From positions 65,506,583-65,570,582 of the forward strand of contig NC_034409.1 in the NCBI RefSeq assembly GCF_002078875.1: 64,000 nt of DNA, written 5' to 3'. The DNA comes from Numida meleagris. Its lineage: Eukaryota > Chordata > Aves > Galliformes > Numididae. A program made the position numbers and the translations under genes. This document shows positions 1-12,834 of the stretch, one piece after another (position 1 is the stretch's first letter; the number at the start of each line of letters is the position of its first letter). The notes beneath the pieces are model-generated. The model saw only the letters and a program-made list of their open reading frames with translations. It did not search any database and was not told the DNA's origin.

Positions 1-469
1 TCTGAAAAGGCAAAAAGTTCTGCATTGCTTCCTGAAATTTCAGCAAACAGGTTTTTGCAGCTGTATGTAATTACAAGAAGTTAGAGGACTGTTTATTTAA
101 CAATGATATATTTATACATTTACTAGGAAATACAGCATTAGTCAGAAAAACATTAAAATATCTGTTCAGCTATCTCTTACAGTATCTGCAAACTGAAGCC
201 TTTAAGAAGTAGTATTCTTCCATTCAGTCATTTTTCAGTTTCCTGTAAACACAGCAAGAAAGGCATAATACAAGGGGGAAGTTCATGGAGGTTCACAAAG
301 AAACAGAGATGTTCACTTTCTAAATTTATTTCTCTCTCTGATACAAATATAACACCAGTTTATATTTCAGGACTTCAGATTTTTTTTGGTATGTTTGTCT
401 TTGTCTCACTTTTGTTAGGTTAGAATATTGTACCGTCTTCATTCCTGATTGGGAAAGCTGAGCATTGCA
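1..469. other. AT-rich non-coding DNA, no feature
   Basis: I see no coding frame, repeat or motif that I can support before the CR1 tail that starts near 470. Confidence 0.6.
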
Positions 470-567
470 GTGGGTTGTTAGAGCAGTATGGTTAGGTTGC
501 AGTTGGACTTGATGATCTTGAAGGTCCTTTCCAACCTGAGCAATTCCGTGATTCTATGATTCTATGC
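470..567 (+). repeat. CR1 LINE 3' end fragment
   Basis: The stretch contains the CR1 3'-terminal signature: a 'ttggacttgatgatctt' block, then 'aaggtcctttccaacctgag', then two ATTCTATG-type octamers at about 550-566. CR1 is the dominant avian non-LTR retrotransposon. Copies are usually 5'-truncated and end in this octamer, not in poly-A. Only about 100 bp of the 3' untranslated end is present, so it has no coding capacity. The left edge is approximate. Confidence 0.9.
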
Positions 568-3314
568 AAAAGAGTTTAGAGCAGAGGGGTGATTTGAATA
601 CCTGAAACCAAGACTACCTTACCTCCATAACTAGTCTCATAAAATTAGTTAGAGAAGTTTTTAGTTCATATGAAGTAACGCATGCCCAGAATAACTTCTG
701 TTTTGTTGTGGTAGAGCAATCTGGTGGACCTCTATGTGGATCCAGGCAGAATCTGAACCTCGGTTGTGCATTCTCCCTGTGGTCTGGCTCTTACAAGCAC
801 AGTTAAAGCGTATCTCTTAGAATAGTCTCCACGTGGAGTGAGTGGCAGCCTCCACGCTCATGAGAAAAACATCTGGAGAAAGACTAGATGGTGATGGTAG
901 TCCAGCTTACACAACTGCCTCGTGGTTACAGCATCTGACAGTGACGTGATGCAGTCCCTTCCCTACGGTATGTGGGATTATAGCCCACATGCTCTAGACG
1001 TGCTAATTCCTGAAAAAGTGCCTTGACGATCAGAGAATAGTTGATGTATTGAAGATATTTGACTTTCAATTCCTCCTTTAAAAGTTTTTTGTCATGTTAA
1101 ATAGTACAGAGAATTGAAACCAGTGTTTCAGAGTCACAGGCTAGCATCACAGGCGCTCATTAAAACCAGAAGATGGAATTTAGCTCTAATATTTTTCTTG
1201 GGTAATTTCTTTTCTTTCTTCATCTTCTTGAATTAATTTAACGGTGCTGAAAAGTTCTGAAATTTTTTCCTGGACTAGATTCATTACTGAAGACAATGGG
1301 TGTTGTTTAGTTTACTTCAGTGGGAATTAGATCAGGCAATTTATTAAAAGGCAAGATACAGCATGAACAGGCAACAAAGCCAATTCTCCCTTCTACCAGT
1401 CCTCCTCCACAGACACACACACTCTTGCATGCAATTTCAGCTTTGATCTCCAGTTGTGAAAATGAGTTATTCTCCAGGCTTTTTCATTTCTTGATGATTC
1501 CAATGTTGCTGTGGGCACCTTCCTATTGAGGACTGGATTTATATCATGAATTCCTCTCACAAGGTTCATCAAATAAGTGCCAGAGCATATACACACACTA
1601 TTCAGACTATGTTTATTGGCATTTAAGGCAGTTGTGTTCTGTGGTGTCTATTATGTTTAAATTACTCCCTTATTAAATATCTACCATGTACATTTTAGAA
1701 GCAGGCAGCAAAACAGAGACTGGGACTGAAAATGAGCAAACAATGAGTGTAATAGATTTGTTATAACGCAGCATCTTATTAAGAATACTAAAGTGCATAT
1801 TGCACATTTGCCAGTACACAACATAAGTAACTACTGATGTGCTGTTATCACAAATGCAAGAGCATTTGTGGATATATCTCCCGAAGTATGCAAAGCCCCT
1901 ACACCAGCTAGCTGCTTACTGTATGCAAGGGGCAAAAGCCTTTTCTCTCTGCCCTCAATAACATTAAGTACTTGTTTTAATTACTGATTACTGCAGATTC
2001 TCCTCCTCCTCCCATCAAGGTTGGATCTTTGAATCTGATTTCAATGAGAATATAATCAGGACAGTAGAGAAGAGAGTGCCTCAGCAAAGAAGGGAAAACC
2101 ATCTATAGTAAACCTCAGTAACTGAGGGATGTGAGAGCTTTCTCTTCACTTTGACTTTATTTGGCATAAAAGAGTAAATGCCACTTAAAGGCTGGCTATG
2201 CATGCAACCCATTCTGGGACTTCCATAGATAGAAAGCTAAGTGATCTCAGAAATGAAAAATAAAAGATGACGTGAACCTAGGGAATACCATCTGCAAAAA
2301 TGGAAGGTTGTCAACCAGATGGGAGAAGTTCAAGTGGTGAAGAGTATACCACATCTGGCCATACAATGCAAAAAATGTCAGTGGTCTACCTGATACATTC
2401 TGTTGTGATACAGATAAGAAGACCATATTTCTTTGGATACTTCCATTTGTGGTTAGAAAACGAACAATAACAATGTTATGACACTGGAGGGGGGAAAAAC
2501 CACTACCAACAGACCTTTTTTTTGTTCCCGTTTTTGCATGTGCTAAGGAGGGATGAGAGTGGCTGGAATTAATCTTTATGGAGAATCTTAAAGAACCTGG
2601 CTTAAAGCTTTTGCCTCTTTCTCCTGGTAGCCCTGCTATTGGAGAGTTGTATACATTGTTTTTAGAACACTCATAACTATCCACTGACTTCAAGTTCTGT
2701 TGCATTTATTCTAGAATCTAGGGACTCAAACATAGTTGAATTCAGACAAGGTAGTTATTTACAAGGCATTTGGTACTTTAAAATTATTAATGTCTGCTCA
2801 TTCTCCTTAATTTCATGTGTTTACATTTCATCCTTCCATTACTCTACAAGTCCACCTGAATCTGGAGTTGTACACTCCAGTAACTTTATTAATATGTAAT
2901 TCTTCAGTGTTAATCTTTTAATCTTGACATGACTTAGGATATGATTTTCAGAAGCAGTCATTGATCTAATCCTTCTCCCACTGAAGTTGACAATAAAGCT
3001 TCCATTAAGTTAAGTGGGGACAGAATTATGCCAACTTTAATCCTTTTGAAGATAGTACCTGGTGCATTGCCTAAACCCTCAAACAGCAATTACAGTTGAG
3101 ATTCTAGGTTGATAACATATTTCTCTCTCTAAAGTAAATGTAAAAACAGTCTTGATCCAAATCTTAACAGTAAGGGAAGTTTAGGTCCCTATTAGTCTGA
3201 TACTTCAAACAATGTGGAAAATAAACTAAATAATTTGTCACTTGTAAGAGCCAGAAGGCTATCCTGTAACTATTCTGTTTGCTGCTAACATGTTTGCATT
3301 CAACAAAGATAATA
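568..3314. other. AT-rich non-coding DNA
   Basis: There is no recognisable repeat or exon here. The longest open frame (2247-2705, minus) has no domain-like pattern and looks like a chance frame. Short CA-rich runs occur near 1412-1425. Confidence 0.55.
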
Positions 3315-3820
3315 GGTTGCTCTGAAAGTAATGCCTCCTATTTAATTCCATGGAAACTACAACAGATACAGAGAACACAGTAAAATTATTTGATACAGTT
3401 CTCAGCTACAAAACACTATTTCTCAACATAGTCACATGCATGCCATGCTCATAAAAATCTGCACAAGCAGAGGTGACCCACTTTCACTGTTGCCACTGCT
3501 GACATGCACCACCCACCACATCACTGTGATCACATCCACTGTGTGGTTTCCATAAACATTCAGCAAGCATTGATGAATGTCAATAGGTGCCATTTTTCCA
3601 CATGTACGAATGCAGTGACACACCTTTGCTTCATCCACACTTCCATCTCAGACAACAATGTGCCAGACTGTCCCTCTGCTGCCATCTGTCACATGGCAAC
3701 AAAATGTAACAGAATATTGGTGGGAAGGTTCAACCCCTATTGCCATACCACCACCATCTGCCTCTGACATTGTGGTCCTACATCATAAAGTAGGAGGCAT
3801 TACTTTCAGAACAGCACTTG
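3315..3820 (-). mobile_element. Galluhop-type mariner, internally deleted copy A
   Basis: This is a non-autonomous mariner (Tc1/mariner) DNA transposon. The left end carries 'ggttgctctgaaagtaat' followed by 'gcctcctattt'. The right end carries the inverse 'aggaggcattactttcaga'. TA dinucleotides at 3313-3314 and 3821-3822 fit the TA target duplication of this superfamily. The transposase remnant reads on the minus strand. Between the ends lie only the C-terminal coding remnant (left) and the N-terminal helix-turn-helix remnant (right), joined near 3460-3470, so the catalytic core is missing. At 506 bp it is 37 bp shorter than copy B, explained by a private gap near 3433 where B carries about 37 extra bases. 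It is inactive by itself. Family naming is from memory. Confidence 0.88.
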
Positions 3821-5589
3821 TAAGAACTCCTATAATACTCCATATTTCTTCTTCCCCTCACAGTAGTCTTAAGTTGACTCCTTATTGATTTTCTCTCTCT
3901 CTTCCTGGCTGTGTAGAGGGATGGGAATATGATGGTTTCCCTTCTGTAGAACATACGCCAGATTGCTGTGTGATCCATCACCCTACTGATAGCAATATTA
4001 CCCTAAAGATGTATTTCCACGATATATTGTCTGACTCTGAACCATTCCATCGCAAGGCGTATCAAATCAATTCTGCCTATTCCTTCAAGTTCCATTAATC
4101 CTCAGAATCACTGGCAACCTTCAATTTGTCCCTCATCTTTAAAACCCAGTGATTCGGTATCTTTTACAAATAGTCAACTGTTATTGCCTGGTCTTGTTAC
4201 TGCTTTTTGACTATTTTAATTCTGCAATTACTCACGCATCCTTCATGCAGCTGTAGAAACACAATCAACTTTTCTCTATAGACAGGGAATTAGTTTTGCA
4301 ATACGCATATTGTGATGAGTCCATTTGGCATCCTAATGAATAAATTAAACAGGTTTGGTTAGATGAAAACTGTTTTCAATTTATCTGCAAACAATTTTGG
4401 AGCAATTCAATGAAACAAAACAAAATATGAAAAAAAATGTTTTCAGTGCTTCATTTGTGGCATGGTTTGCTTCCAAATGGAGCATTTCAGTTTTAGGTGA
4501 CTTAAACTTCCGGCCCAGTTCCAAATGAAACAATCTTGCTTTAAGACGAATATAGTAAAAAAAACAACACCTTTTCAATTATCTCTCCTTCTTTGTGCTT
4601 TTCCCTCTCCTGTGTCTGAAACTGCCATAGCTGTGGCACTAGAGCTATAGTCTGACCTTTCCTGCTTACCACTGCATTTTTGCATTGTTCCAGTTGTGTT
4701 GTCCTCCCATTGCATCAGAGTGGAAGACTACACTTAAACAAGCATGAACAGTCAGAGTTCCCATGAGTGCCCTCACAGACCCTGAGTCACACTTGAGGCA
4801 ACCTCTTTGGGCTTTGTATATGCCATCTAAAGAACAAATGAAATAAAGGTAAAGGCTGTTTAGAAATTATGCTTAAAAAAAGTCCTGGAAGTGTTTTAAA
4901 AATTCCTGGAGTAAGTATGTACTCTACCCTAACTACTGGAGACAAAAGGGTTATGAACTCTGCTGTGCTTATTTTCTGATTTCTGAATCTGCCTCTGGTG
5001 CACCTGTACGAGCTACTGTAAAGAGTAGGAACACTTGAAGAGATGGGAAACTAGTTCAAGTTGATATTGTGACTTCTAAAATATTTCCTCTGTAGTGAGA
5101 TGTTTATAATTACCCATTCTTTCTAGTGCATGTGAAGAGCGCTCATGGCAGCTTGACTGGAAGTAATTTTGAAGTCCCTGCACATTTGCAGGTGAAACAT
5201 ATTCTGTACATAAATAAGAGTTTAATCATTTGAGGACAGCTGACTGCTCTAAGCAACAGCCATTTTTCATCAACGCTTGTGATACAAATCAAAAAAAAAC
5301 AAAACACACACACACTCAAGCCTACAACTAAATATAGCATAAAAGTCTTCAAAAGCCAATCAATAAACCACAATTATCTCTCACAGCTGGAAGCATGTTT
5401 TGCTTTGAGTGTAACCAACAAACTGCTTGACTGTGTGATGATTATTTCAATCAGGTTATAAAGGAGAATGTTATTTGAGAGCTGCTCTCTTGGAAGGTGC
5501 TCTTGTACATGTGAGCTAATTTCAGAATTCTTTTCCTTCTTTCCAAAATGATGCAGACCTTGGTAAAAGGCAAAGTCTGGCTGACTTGA
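3821..5589. other. AT-rich non-coding DNA
   Basis: No repeat or coding signal is recognised here. A short CA run lies near 5305-5316. Confidence 0.55.
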
Positions 5590-5715
5590 ATCATAGAATC
5601 ATAGAATCATAGAATGGCTTGGGTTGGAAGGGACCGCAAGGATCATCAGTCTCCAAACCCCCTGCCGCAGGCAGGGCTGCCGACCTCCACATCTAATACT
5701 AGACCATGTAAAGTT
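5590..5715 (-). repeat. CR1 LINE 3' fragment, reverse
   Basis: The stretch opens with three 'atcatagaa' units, the reverse complement of the CR1 ATTCTATG tail. It continues with 'ggttggaagggaccgcaagg' and a block resembling 'cctccacatctaatactaga', both typical of the reverse-strand CR1 3' region. The 3' end of the element is at the left. The copy is 5'-truncated near 5715 and has no coding capacity. Confidence 0.9.
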
Positions 5716-7505
5716 GGTTTGTGATTCAAGCGCTGCCGTTGGGCAGAGCTTCATTAGATCTCTTCTCTGTGGTCCCACTTGCTACTCCTGTTCAATCACT
5801 AGTCACAAAATAGCCAAGCAGACTTTTAGTATTCGGTCAGTTCTGCCAGGTCCTAGGCAACACTAACTGGATGCATGCTACTTGAAAGGAAGCGAATCAC
5901 AGTACTTTGTGAGGGGAAAGCATAGGGGAGGAGACAAGAAGATACTCCTTGGAAGAGGAGATTTAAAAAAAGGACTGGTATGTTTTGTGGTCTCTGATAC
6001 AGTGACCTTTTCAGACACCTCAGCAGAGCTGGAGAGTAGCCTAGAATAATGAGAGCTTGTGACATGTGATCCACATGACTAGCCACCCTAATGCTGTCAA
6101 ACTGAAGGACAAGTTTTAATCAATTTTTAAAATGAACATGTCAACAAGATCAGGGAAATGAATTTTTTAGTGCTCCCGTAAAGTGTCCTTCTTGTCCCAG
6201 GAAATGAATTCGCATGTCCTACTACCAAATTAGTCACAGAAATTCCAGGCTGGTATACAAAACTCCCATTTCAGTAAGAGCTGGATTTCTGAGCATCTTC
6301 TTGCAGTTCATGGGACCTGTTTTAGAAACTGCATAATATCTGAGAAGTGTTTTCTCTGCTGGAAATAAGGTCGTGATTTAGAAAGTAACACTTATATTGG
6401 TGTTTAGTCTCCATTTCTTACAGTATCCACTTCTCGGATTGTTTTCTCAGTACATAAATACAATATTGCGAACCCCTTGTAGATATTCATTTCATAGTAC
6501 AAATTGTTACCGGTCTTCATGTATGCATGGTGCTGTGTCTTGACGCAGTTTTTGCCTGTGATTCAGCTGCAGCTTCTAGACCACTACTTCACATACTCTG
6601 ATCTTCCTTCTTTTTAACTAAGCTGGTTGCGGTTTTCCCATTTATTTTCGTATCTTTGTTATATTTGGGAAAGAAAAGAGTCTGCCAATCATTTTGCTTA
6701 ATAGTTAAGCTGATCTCTGTTTTGCTAGAACTACATGATCGTGGAAGCAATTTTGTACTCCCACAAGGGATGTTTTACGTTGTTTGGTTATTTTTTCAAA
6801 CAATGGTCTCTTTTTCTTGGAAGACATTTACATTTTCATAATGAGCATTTTAGGATGCTGAATGTAACTTTTACTCCATTGTGCTGTTCAATTTATAGTT
6901 CATGTCTTAAAAAATATTTAGACTGTCATTAGAAGTTAGTTGAAAACAAAAGCTTTTCCTTTCTAGGTCAGGTGCAACTTCCCCGTCTCTTTTGATTTCG
7001 AATTATTCATGCTGTAGGTTTCGTATGAAATGACTGCAATTCATCTGGGGAAATGTGAGGCTGAGAAGTGTTCTGGGACATCTCCAGACACAGCATATTT
7101 TTTTCCCCTAACTACAGCCAACGTGGAGGGATCCCCACTGTAGTTAAAAACTAGTTTTTCTCTCATTATTACATTTTGCTTTACATGTTCTAGCTGTGTT
7201 TATAAACATTACAGTATAGCAAATGAGCACAAATTTCCAGGAACAAAAGCAGTATAATTTAAAAGCTGTAGATTGACTGGTAAAACTCTTGTTGCTTGCT
7301 ATAAGATGTCATGTGCTGTGCAACTGGATGGCAGTGAAGTCTTGGAAGTTTTTGCTAAGCAAACTATTCCTTTAAACACAATATCAGGCAAGATGTATTA
7401 GGGCATGTCTGAGTATTTTTCAGTGGTGACATTTCCAGGCTGTATCTGATCAGCCCTTGAGAAGCAGAGAGCAAAGGTCTCACTTGCCCTTTTCCCCCTT
7501 TCCCC
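5716..7505. other. AT-rich non-coding DNA
   Basis: No feature that I can support was seen in this stretch. Confidence 0.5.
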
Positions 7506-7555
7506 TTCCCTTCCCTTCCCTTCCCTTCCCTTCCCTTCCCTTCCCTTCCCTTCCC
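7506..7555. repeat. (TTCCC)10 microsatellite
   Basis: Ten uninterrupted TTCCC units run from 7506 to 7555. They sit at the end of a longer pyrimidine-rich stretch that begins near 7485. The minus strand is GGGAA-rich, and an apparent Gly/Lys/Glu-rich open frame across it is a by-product of the repeat. The perfect units suggest a young, probably length-variable locus. Confidence 0.97.
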
Positions 7556-10500
7556 ACATACATGGAATGAGTCTCACTTGAGCAAAGTCACTGAGGAAAA
7601 CAAATAGATGTAATTGGGTGAACATAGGTTTGGGTAGCTCTAATCATTGGAAAACAATGATAGAGTGTAAAAGTACCATACAGCACAGAGATTCTTCAAA
7701 ATCAAAACAGATTCTCTCAAGATTAGCATAGAACAACATATCTTGGTGTCATTCAGATGTTCTCTCAAGGCTACATTCTTGGCAGCCATTCAGTTTGGAT
7801 GGCGCTTTTGTTTTTCCAACTGTATATGGACTTCTTTTGTTCCAAATTAGTCTGTTGATTGACTGCAGATGTACACTAAAACAAAGGACATTTTGGTGTA
7901 CATTTTCAAGTGACTGATGATTAGCATTGGTTGGAAACTCTTCCGCTGAAATGATTTGACAGACATTTGTGGTTAGAGCAAAATTGATATTTTCTGTGGA
8001 AATGCATCAGTTTTGCAAATGGGAAAAAAAAAAACCATTTCTTTTTGTCAAGTCATCTTGAAACTCATGGTTTATTTTAGGTCAGCTTGTTGATGGTTCT
8101 AAGTTGTTGCATTGTTTTACAGTACTCCTTAAGACTTGTGTTTTATGACCTCTTTTATTGCTTTGGGCTCCACTAATCAGTCCACTTCTAGCCTCTCCTA
8201 TTGGAGATGGAATGACAACAACCTGGAACTGTACATTGTGTTTCCTTCAGAGAGAAAATATTTTATAGAGGAAGGAGATTGTAGATATGATCACAGCTCA
8301 TATGGTGAAAGTGCAGCAGCGTTGTTTGCAACTGCAACTTTGTAGGGGATTAGGATGCTTCCTGTACAAAATGTAGCTGTGGAATGCATAAAGCTTCCTT
8401 TTGAAAAATAATTCTCGACAATCTTAATTTTATTAAAATCTTCCTGATGTGCTACTTTTTGCTTTTTTTAATTAAAAAAAAAAAGAAAAAGGGTTCTGAG
8501 TGTATTTTTATAAATCTTTAATAATTCCCTTAAGTCCACAACTCCACAACTACAAGGACTTGAAATTTAGCTTTCCTTGAGAAAATAAAAGATCTTTAAG
8601 TAATCTCTTGTTTCAAGGAACTGTGGCTCGAAGGGAAAAAAAATGACATCATAAGACTTTCATTGGTAACATGAAAACTGGCAAAGATGGGATAGTGACA
8701 GGGCAGTATTCCAAAGAGTTGTAAGAGCCATCCAGGAGTAAACGTGACACTTGTTTTTTTGGTGATTATTTTTCTTGTATTTAGATGAACCAGCAGGTTC
8801 CAGGCCTTTAGGAAAAATTGGAAGCAACTTTTTCATTACTGTCTTCCTAGTTGCTCCGTGAGTGCAGTACTCTATGCACAGGACTAACCGACTACTGTCA
8901 GCGTGACCAGATTAGTTAAAGGAATATCCTTCTCTCCTCTTCCTTACTTCCCAAAGAAAAAAAATGGATAGAAGTAGAAAAGAAAGGAAGGAAGGAAAAG
9001 AGGAATATGGAAGAAAAGAGGAAATGAGTGGAAAAGAGATCTGGGAGGAGGCTGCCAGCCTCTCCCCTGATGTAAACCATTTTCAACGTCTCCTATGGAT
9101 CTATGCTCACTTGTATTCCGTAGGGGAAACAATCTCTGAATGAAAACATGTTGAGAACACTGATTGCCAGGTAATGTGGCATTGGTTAAAAACTTCAAAA
9201 ACTGCAATGTAGATTTGAGATAGGCAGCATTCTTGTCTTCCCCCCAAGATGAAATCCTTACGATTACTTTTCAGCATCCTTTTGCCTTCTCCCAGTAACA
9301 TTTTGTCTGTAAACTACAACTTAAAGGTGCTGGGATCTCACAACAGTGAAAGTATACTGAATACAAAAAATTTTCCTTGAATTTAACAATTGGTCAATGG
9401 AATTTCTTTGAAGCCTATAGTGATGCATCTAGAGTCTACCAAGTGTGCCATGGGCCAAAGAAAGGAGGGATGATAACGGGCCAAGAAACCATATTTATTG
9501 GAAAATTTTCATCTCCAGCAAGCCAGTGCTCTGGCTGAAAGAATTCTAGTATTAATCAATTTGGGTTGGAGCTAAGCTCATTTCTTATTTACCTCACAGA
9601 GAATTTTGTTACAGTTTGTGCAAGAGAGAGGAGGTCTTTTTTGAAACATAAACTTCTTTTTATTTTATAATTAAAAATTGTAAACTTTTAATTTAAAAAG
9701 GTTACTTTTTAAACAACTACAGCAATGCACTTTTTTTTCTCTTTTTATATCCCTTCTCACACTTTTGCTAAACTGGCTAGCTCTGGCTCTGATTTTTGCA
9801 GTGAATTCCATCTCTATAGTTATAAATGTTCACATAAGTGAATAAGCTTTTTAATGTCCTGTTCCCCTGTGACTTGAGAATTTATCTTTAGAAAAGAAAA
9901 TAAAACAAAAAATCAAACCTCTAATAAACATCCCCCAATTGCTTAAACATCTGTCCTAGTAACATGCAACTGGAGCAAGGAGGAAACAGAAGGGTCGCAC
10001 TAACCAAATGTAACTCTTGTGAAACAGGGACATAAGGAGATCGGATTGATAGCTGAACATATTGAGGATTTAATGTTATCCAAATACTTAAAGTCTATGC
10101 TTATGCAGGCACTAATAACCTCAGACAATACCTACAAAACCTTTAATGTGAAGAGAATAGAAAATCCCATGCATTTGTATCCAGTAGTGTGCATGGATAG
10201 CAACTCTAACTTATTAAAATTAATTTTACAATTAGACAACACACTAAATATGTGAATTAGTACCATAATGACAGGAACAGATGTCTTTTACTGCTGAATG
10301 AGCAACAGAAAATATCAGGAGTGCACTGTGCAATGCTGTCTCATGCTTCCTGACAGCCAACTTAAACTCCATGGAGTCAGCCTGCTCCTTAAAAAATGTA
10401 CCTAATGTTTGTCTAGCCAGAGGCATACTGCAGTAGTGACAGAAGGCACTCCCACTGCAAGCCCTAAACCCCCTCCATTCTCTTCTCTTAGTCTGCCAGA

Positions 10501-12104
10501 AGCTCTGGGCAGTGTCTGTTCAATCTAGTCATTCCCCTCAGGGATGTGTCAAGCAGGAAATCAAAGCGTGTTCTCCAGAGATCTCTCTTGGCCCAAACCA
10601 CCTAATCCCAATTAAATAATCTTCTGTTGTCAAACATCATTTCACTGTGTCAAGCTATTACCCATACCTCACGAGAATGCATTTTTTTGATGCTCTAGGT
10701 TAATGCAAGGCAGACGTGTAGACTTGGCTCCACAGCTCTGTGATGCCAGTAAACTGGCAGGATGTTCTTAAAGGGAGGTAGGAGAGATTTGACAGATACT
10801 CTTCTGTGGTTGCAGAGAAAGGTGAAAATATGATGACTAGGATGTAAGGAGGTAGCAATCTACAGGTTTCACTTGAGCAAACGCTTGCTACTGCTTTTCC
10901 TGTGGCTCTGTAGATTGGATTAATTAGCAAGATAGGGTTGGAAGGGTTGAAAACTACTGCATTAAATAGGCATGCATAGCTGTCTGTGCCTTGCTAAAAG
11001 TGTGAAAAGGGGTTGTTTTTAGGTAAGAGTCATCTATAAGGTGTTTGAGAAGACCTGGTGTAAGGACTAGACATGCGGTAGTTCTTCAGTGTTCTCACTA
11101 CAGCTCTGCTGAGTGCTATTTCTACTGTCCCATTCCTCACAACTTCACTGCAGAAGTGGTACAAATTGCCACCAAAACCGATGTGACAGTTTGATGCTAG
11201 GCAGCTTCTAATTGGGTGGTGCTATGGTGAGAGAAACTTGAAGAGAGGGAGAGCTGATTCCCCAGCTGTTTACATAGTGACATGAATCTGTTATGGACGT
11301 GGATAGTCATATAATACAGATGTACTTTTTGTGAATGAGCCAGGGACAAGATGCTTCCCACACGCCCTTGAAAATGGGAGTAGTGGGATTTTGTCAGAGA
11401 GGACCCTTTGCAACAGTATGACACGGGATGTTAGGCACTCTTAAGTTTGTCGGCTTAAAAATCCTGTTCTCATTCTTATTTGTTGGTTCGATGTGAGTGA
11501 TTTTATGTCAGAGTAATTAAATCAAATGGAAGCATTATGTTCTTCAAAGAAGCAGCAGAAAGCTAGCCTAGTATTTATGAATCATATACTCTCATCAAAC
11601 CTCCAGCTTGTTCAGGAGGGCTTTTCTGCTTCAATTCTTTCCATTTGCTTTTGTGAGTCAAGCAATTGTGTGAGTTAACAATTGCATCTACGCACACATA
11701 CACACAAAGGCTTTGGATGGTGCGAGCTGAGACACTGAGTTCTTGTGGAACAATGGTATGGTTGAGACAGATGTGTGCTGGCACTGTCTTTTGAAACATT
11801 CTGCTTAAAGCTCCATGTTTCGCAGTCCTCACTGGTAGTTGCCCTCGTGTTCATTCTGTATGTTACAAAGTTCTATTTTCTCTATGGGTCCTCAGTGTGG
11901 AATGGCGGCTGGAAGATGTCTATCTGTTCCAGGAGAGATCTCCGAGCGTGAGCATTGCTAAGGCACATTTGCAACCTGGATATAGGAATTCTGCATCCTC
12001 GTGGCCCGTGTGCCACATTATCCCTGTGGCTGAGGGAATTAAACTCAACAGGCAAACCGTGGCAGGCAGGATAAGGAATGCACTTCCAGAGCCCTGCTTC
12101 GGAG
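7556..12104. other. AT-rich non-coding DNA
   Basis: Small simple-sequence patches occur: an A run near 8024-8036, a GGAA-rich patch near 8985-9000 and a very AT-rich patch at 9655-9715. No coding exon or recognised transposon was seen. Confidence 0.5.
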
Positions 12105-12330
12105 GGCCCTGAGTTCACCATCTTCCCGCGCTTTGCTCCCAGCCGTTTAACAGAGCCCTCAGGCCTTGTGCCGGGCGGGACCGCGAGAGGGCGCCCGGCG
12201 CGCGCCGCTCCCGCTGGTTCCTGGCGAGGCCGCGGCTCTTCGGGCTGCTCCGGGCGGGAGGGTCCCCGTGCTCCGCCCTCACCTGTGCAGGGACGCGCGC
12301 ATCTCCGCCTGCTGCAGTCAGCGGTGTGTC
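12105..12330. promoter_or_regulatory. Isolated CpG-rich patch, candidate promoter
   Basis: Within otherwise CpG-poor DNA, about 25 CpG dinucleotides fall between 12121 and 12300 by eye count, including dense GCGCGC-type runs near 12190-12210 and 12293-12300. Such patches are often promoters or first exons in vertebrates. On the minus strand the sequence CACAG|GTGAGGG at 12283/12282 is a near-ideal 5' splice site, so a minus-strand first exon lying to its right (to about 12400) is possible. A TTTG simple repeat at 12430-12455 bounds the patch. The open frames across it probably exist because GC-rich DNA has few stop codons. An orphan CpG island or a GC-rich repeat remnant are alternatives. No gene identity is inferred. 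Confidence 0.5.
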
Positions 12331-12427
12331 CTGTGGAAACGCACAGACACCCAGATCTGGGGTGCGAGATGCGGTGTCTGCAGGCTGCTCTTGAGCATGT
12401 CAAAACAGAACAGCGGGTTTTTTTTGT

Positions 12428-12458
12428 GTGTGTGTTTTTGTTTGTTTGTTTGTTTTTC
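12428..12458 (+). repeat. TG/TTTG simple repeat
   Basis: A short GT run passes into about four TTTG units and a T run. It is low-complexity sequence at the edge of the CpG-rich patch. Confidence 0.85.
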
Positions 12459-12834
12459 CCAGTAAAGTTGGGAAACTCAGAAAAATATTCAAACTTAGTA
12501 AAGCTAAATGTGAAATGAGACTGTGCATCTTTGAATTTCCAGGCGTAAGTGGTGTTTGTTCTCAGTTTACTGGCCAAACATTAGTGACTAGCCCGAGATG
12601 CTATTTTACAGCCCATTGGCTATGGCAGTCATTCTCTAACCTCTAGTCTGGATAATAATATATATTTAGTACTTATACTTCCAAGCTTCTTTCATGAGGA
12701 GATGTACATCAGGTATGTCTATGTATGACTGAAAAGGGCTGCAGCTGGATAAAAGAAGGAGCTATCAGAAAGGTTAGCCAGACCAGGATGTGCTTCTCCC
12801 TTTGCCCCTAATTCCTTGGGAAGGGATTAATCCT

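Noticed and set aside
2247..2705. 152-codon minus-strand frame
   Set aside because: The composition is ordinary for AT-rich non-coding DNA. There are no motifs, no flanking splice-site pair that I could trust and no family resemblance.
11882..12577. 231-codon minus-strand frame and 146-codon plus-strand frame
   Set aside because: They cross the CpG-rich patch, where stop codons are rare. The ends are low-complexity or AT-rich, and no domain pattern is visible. A transcript may start here, but the frame itself is not supported.
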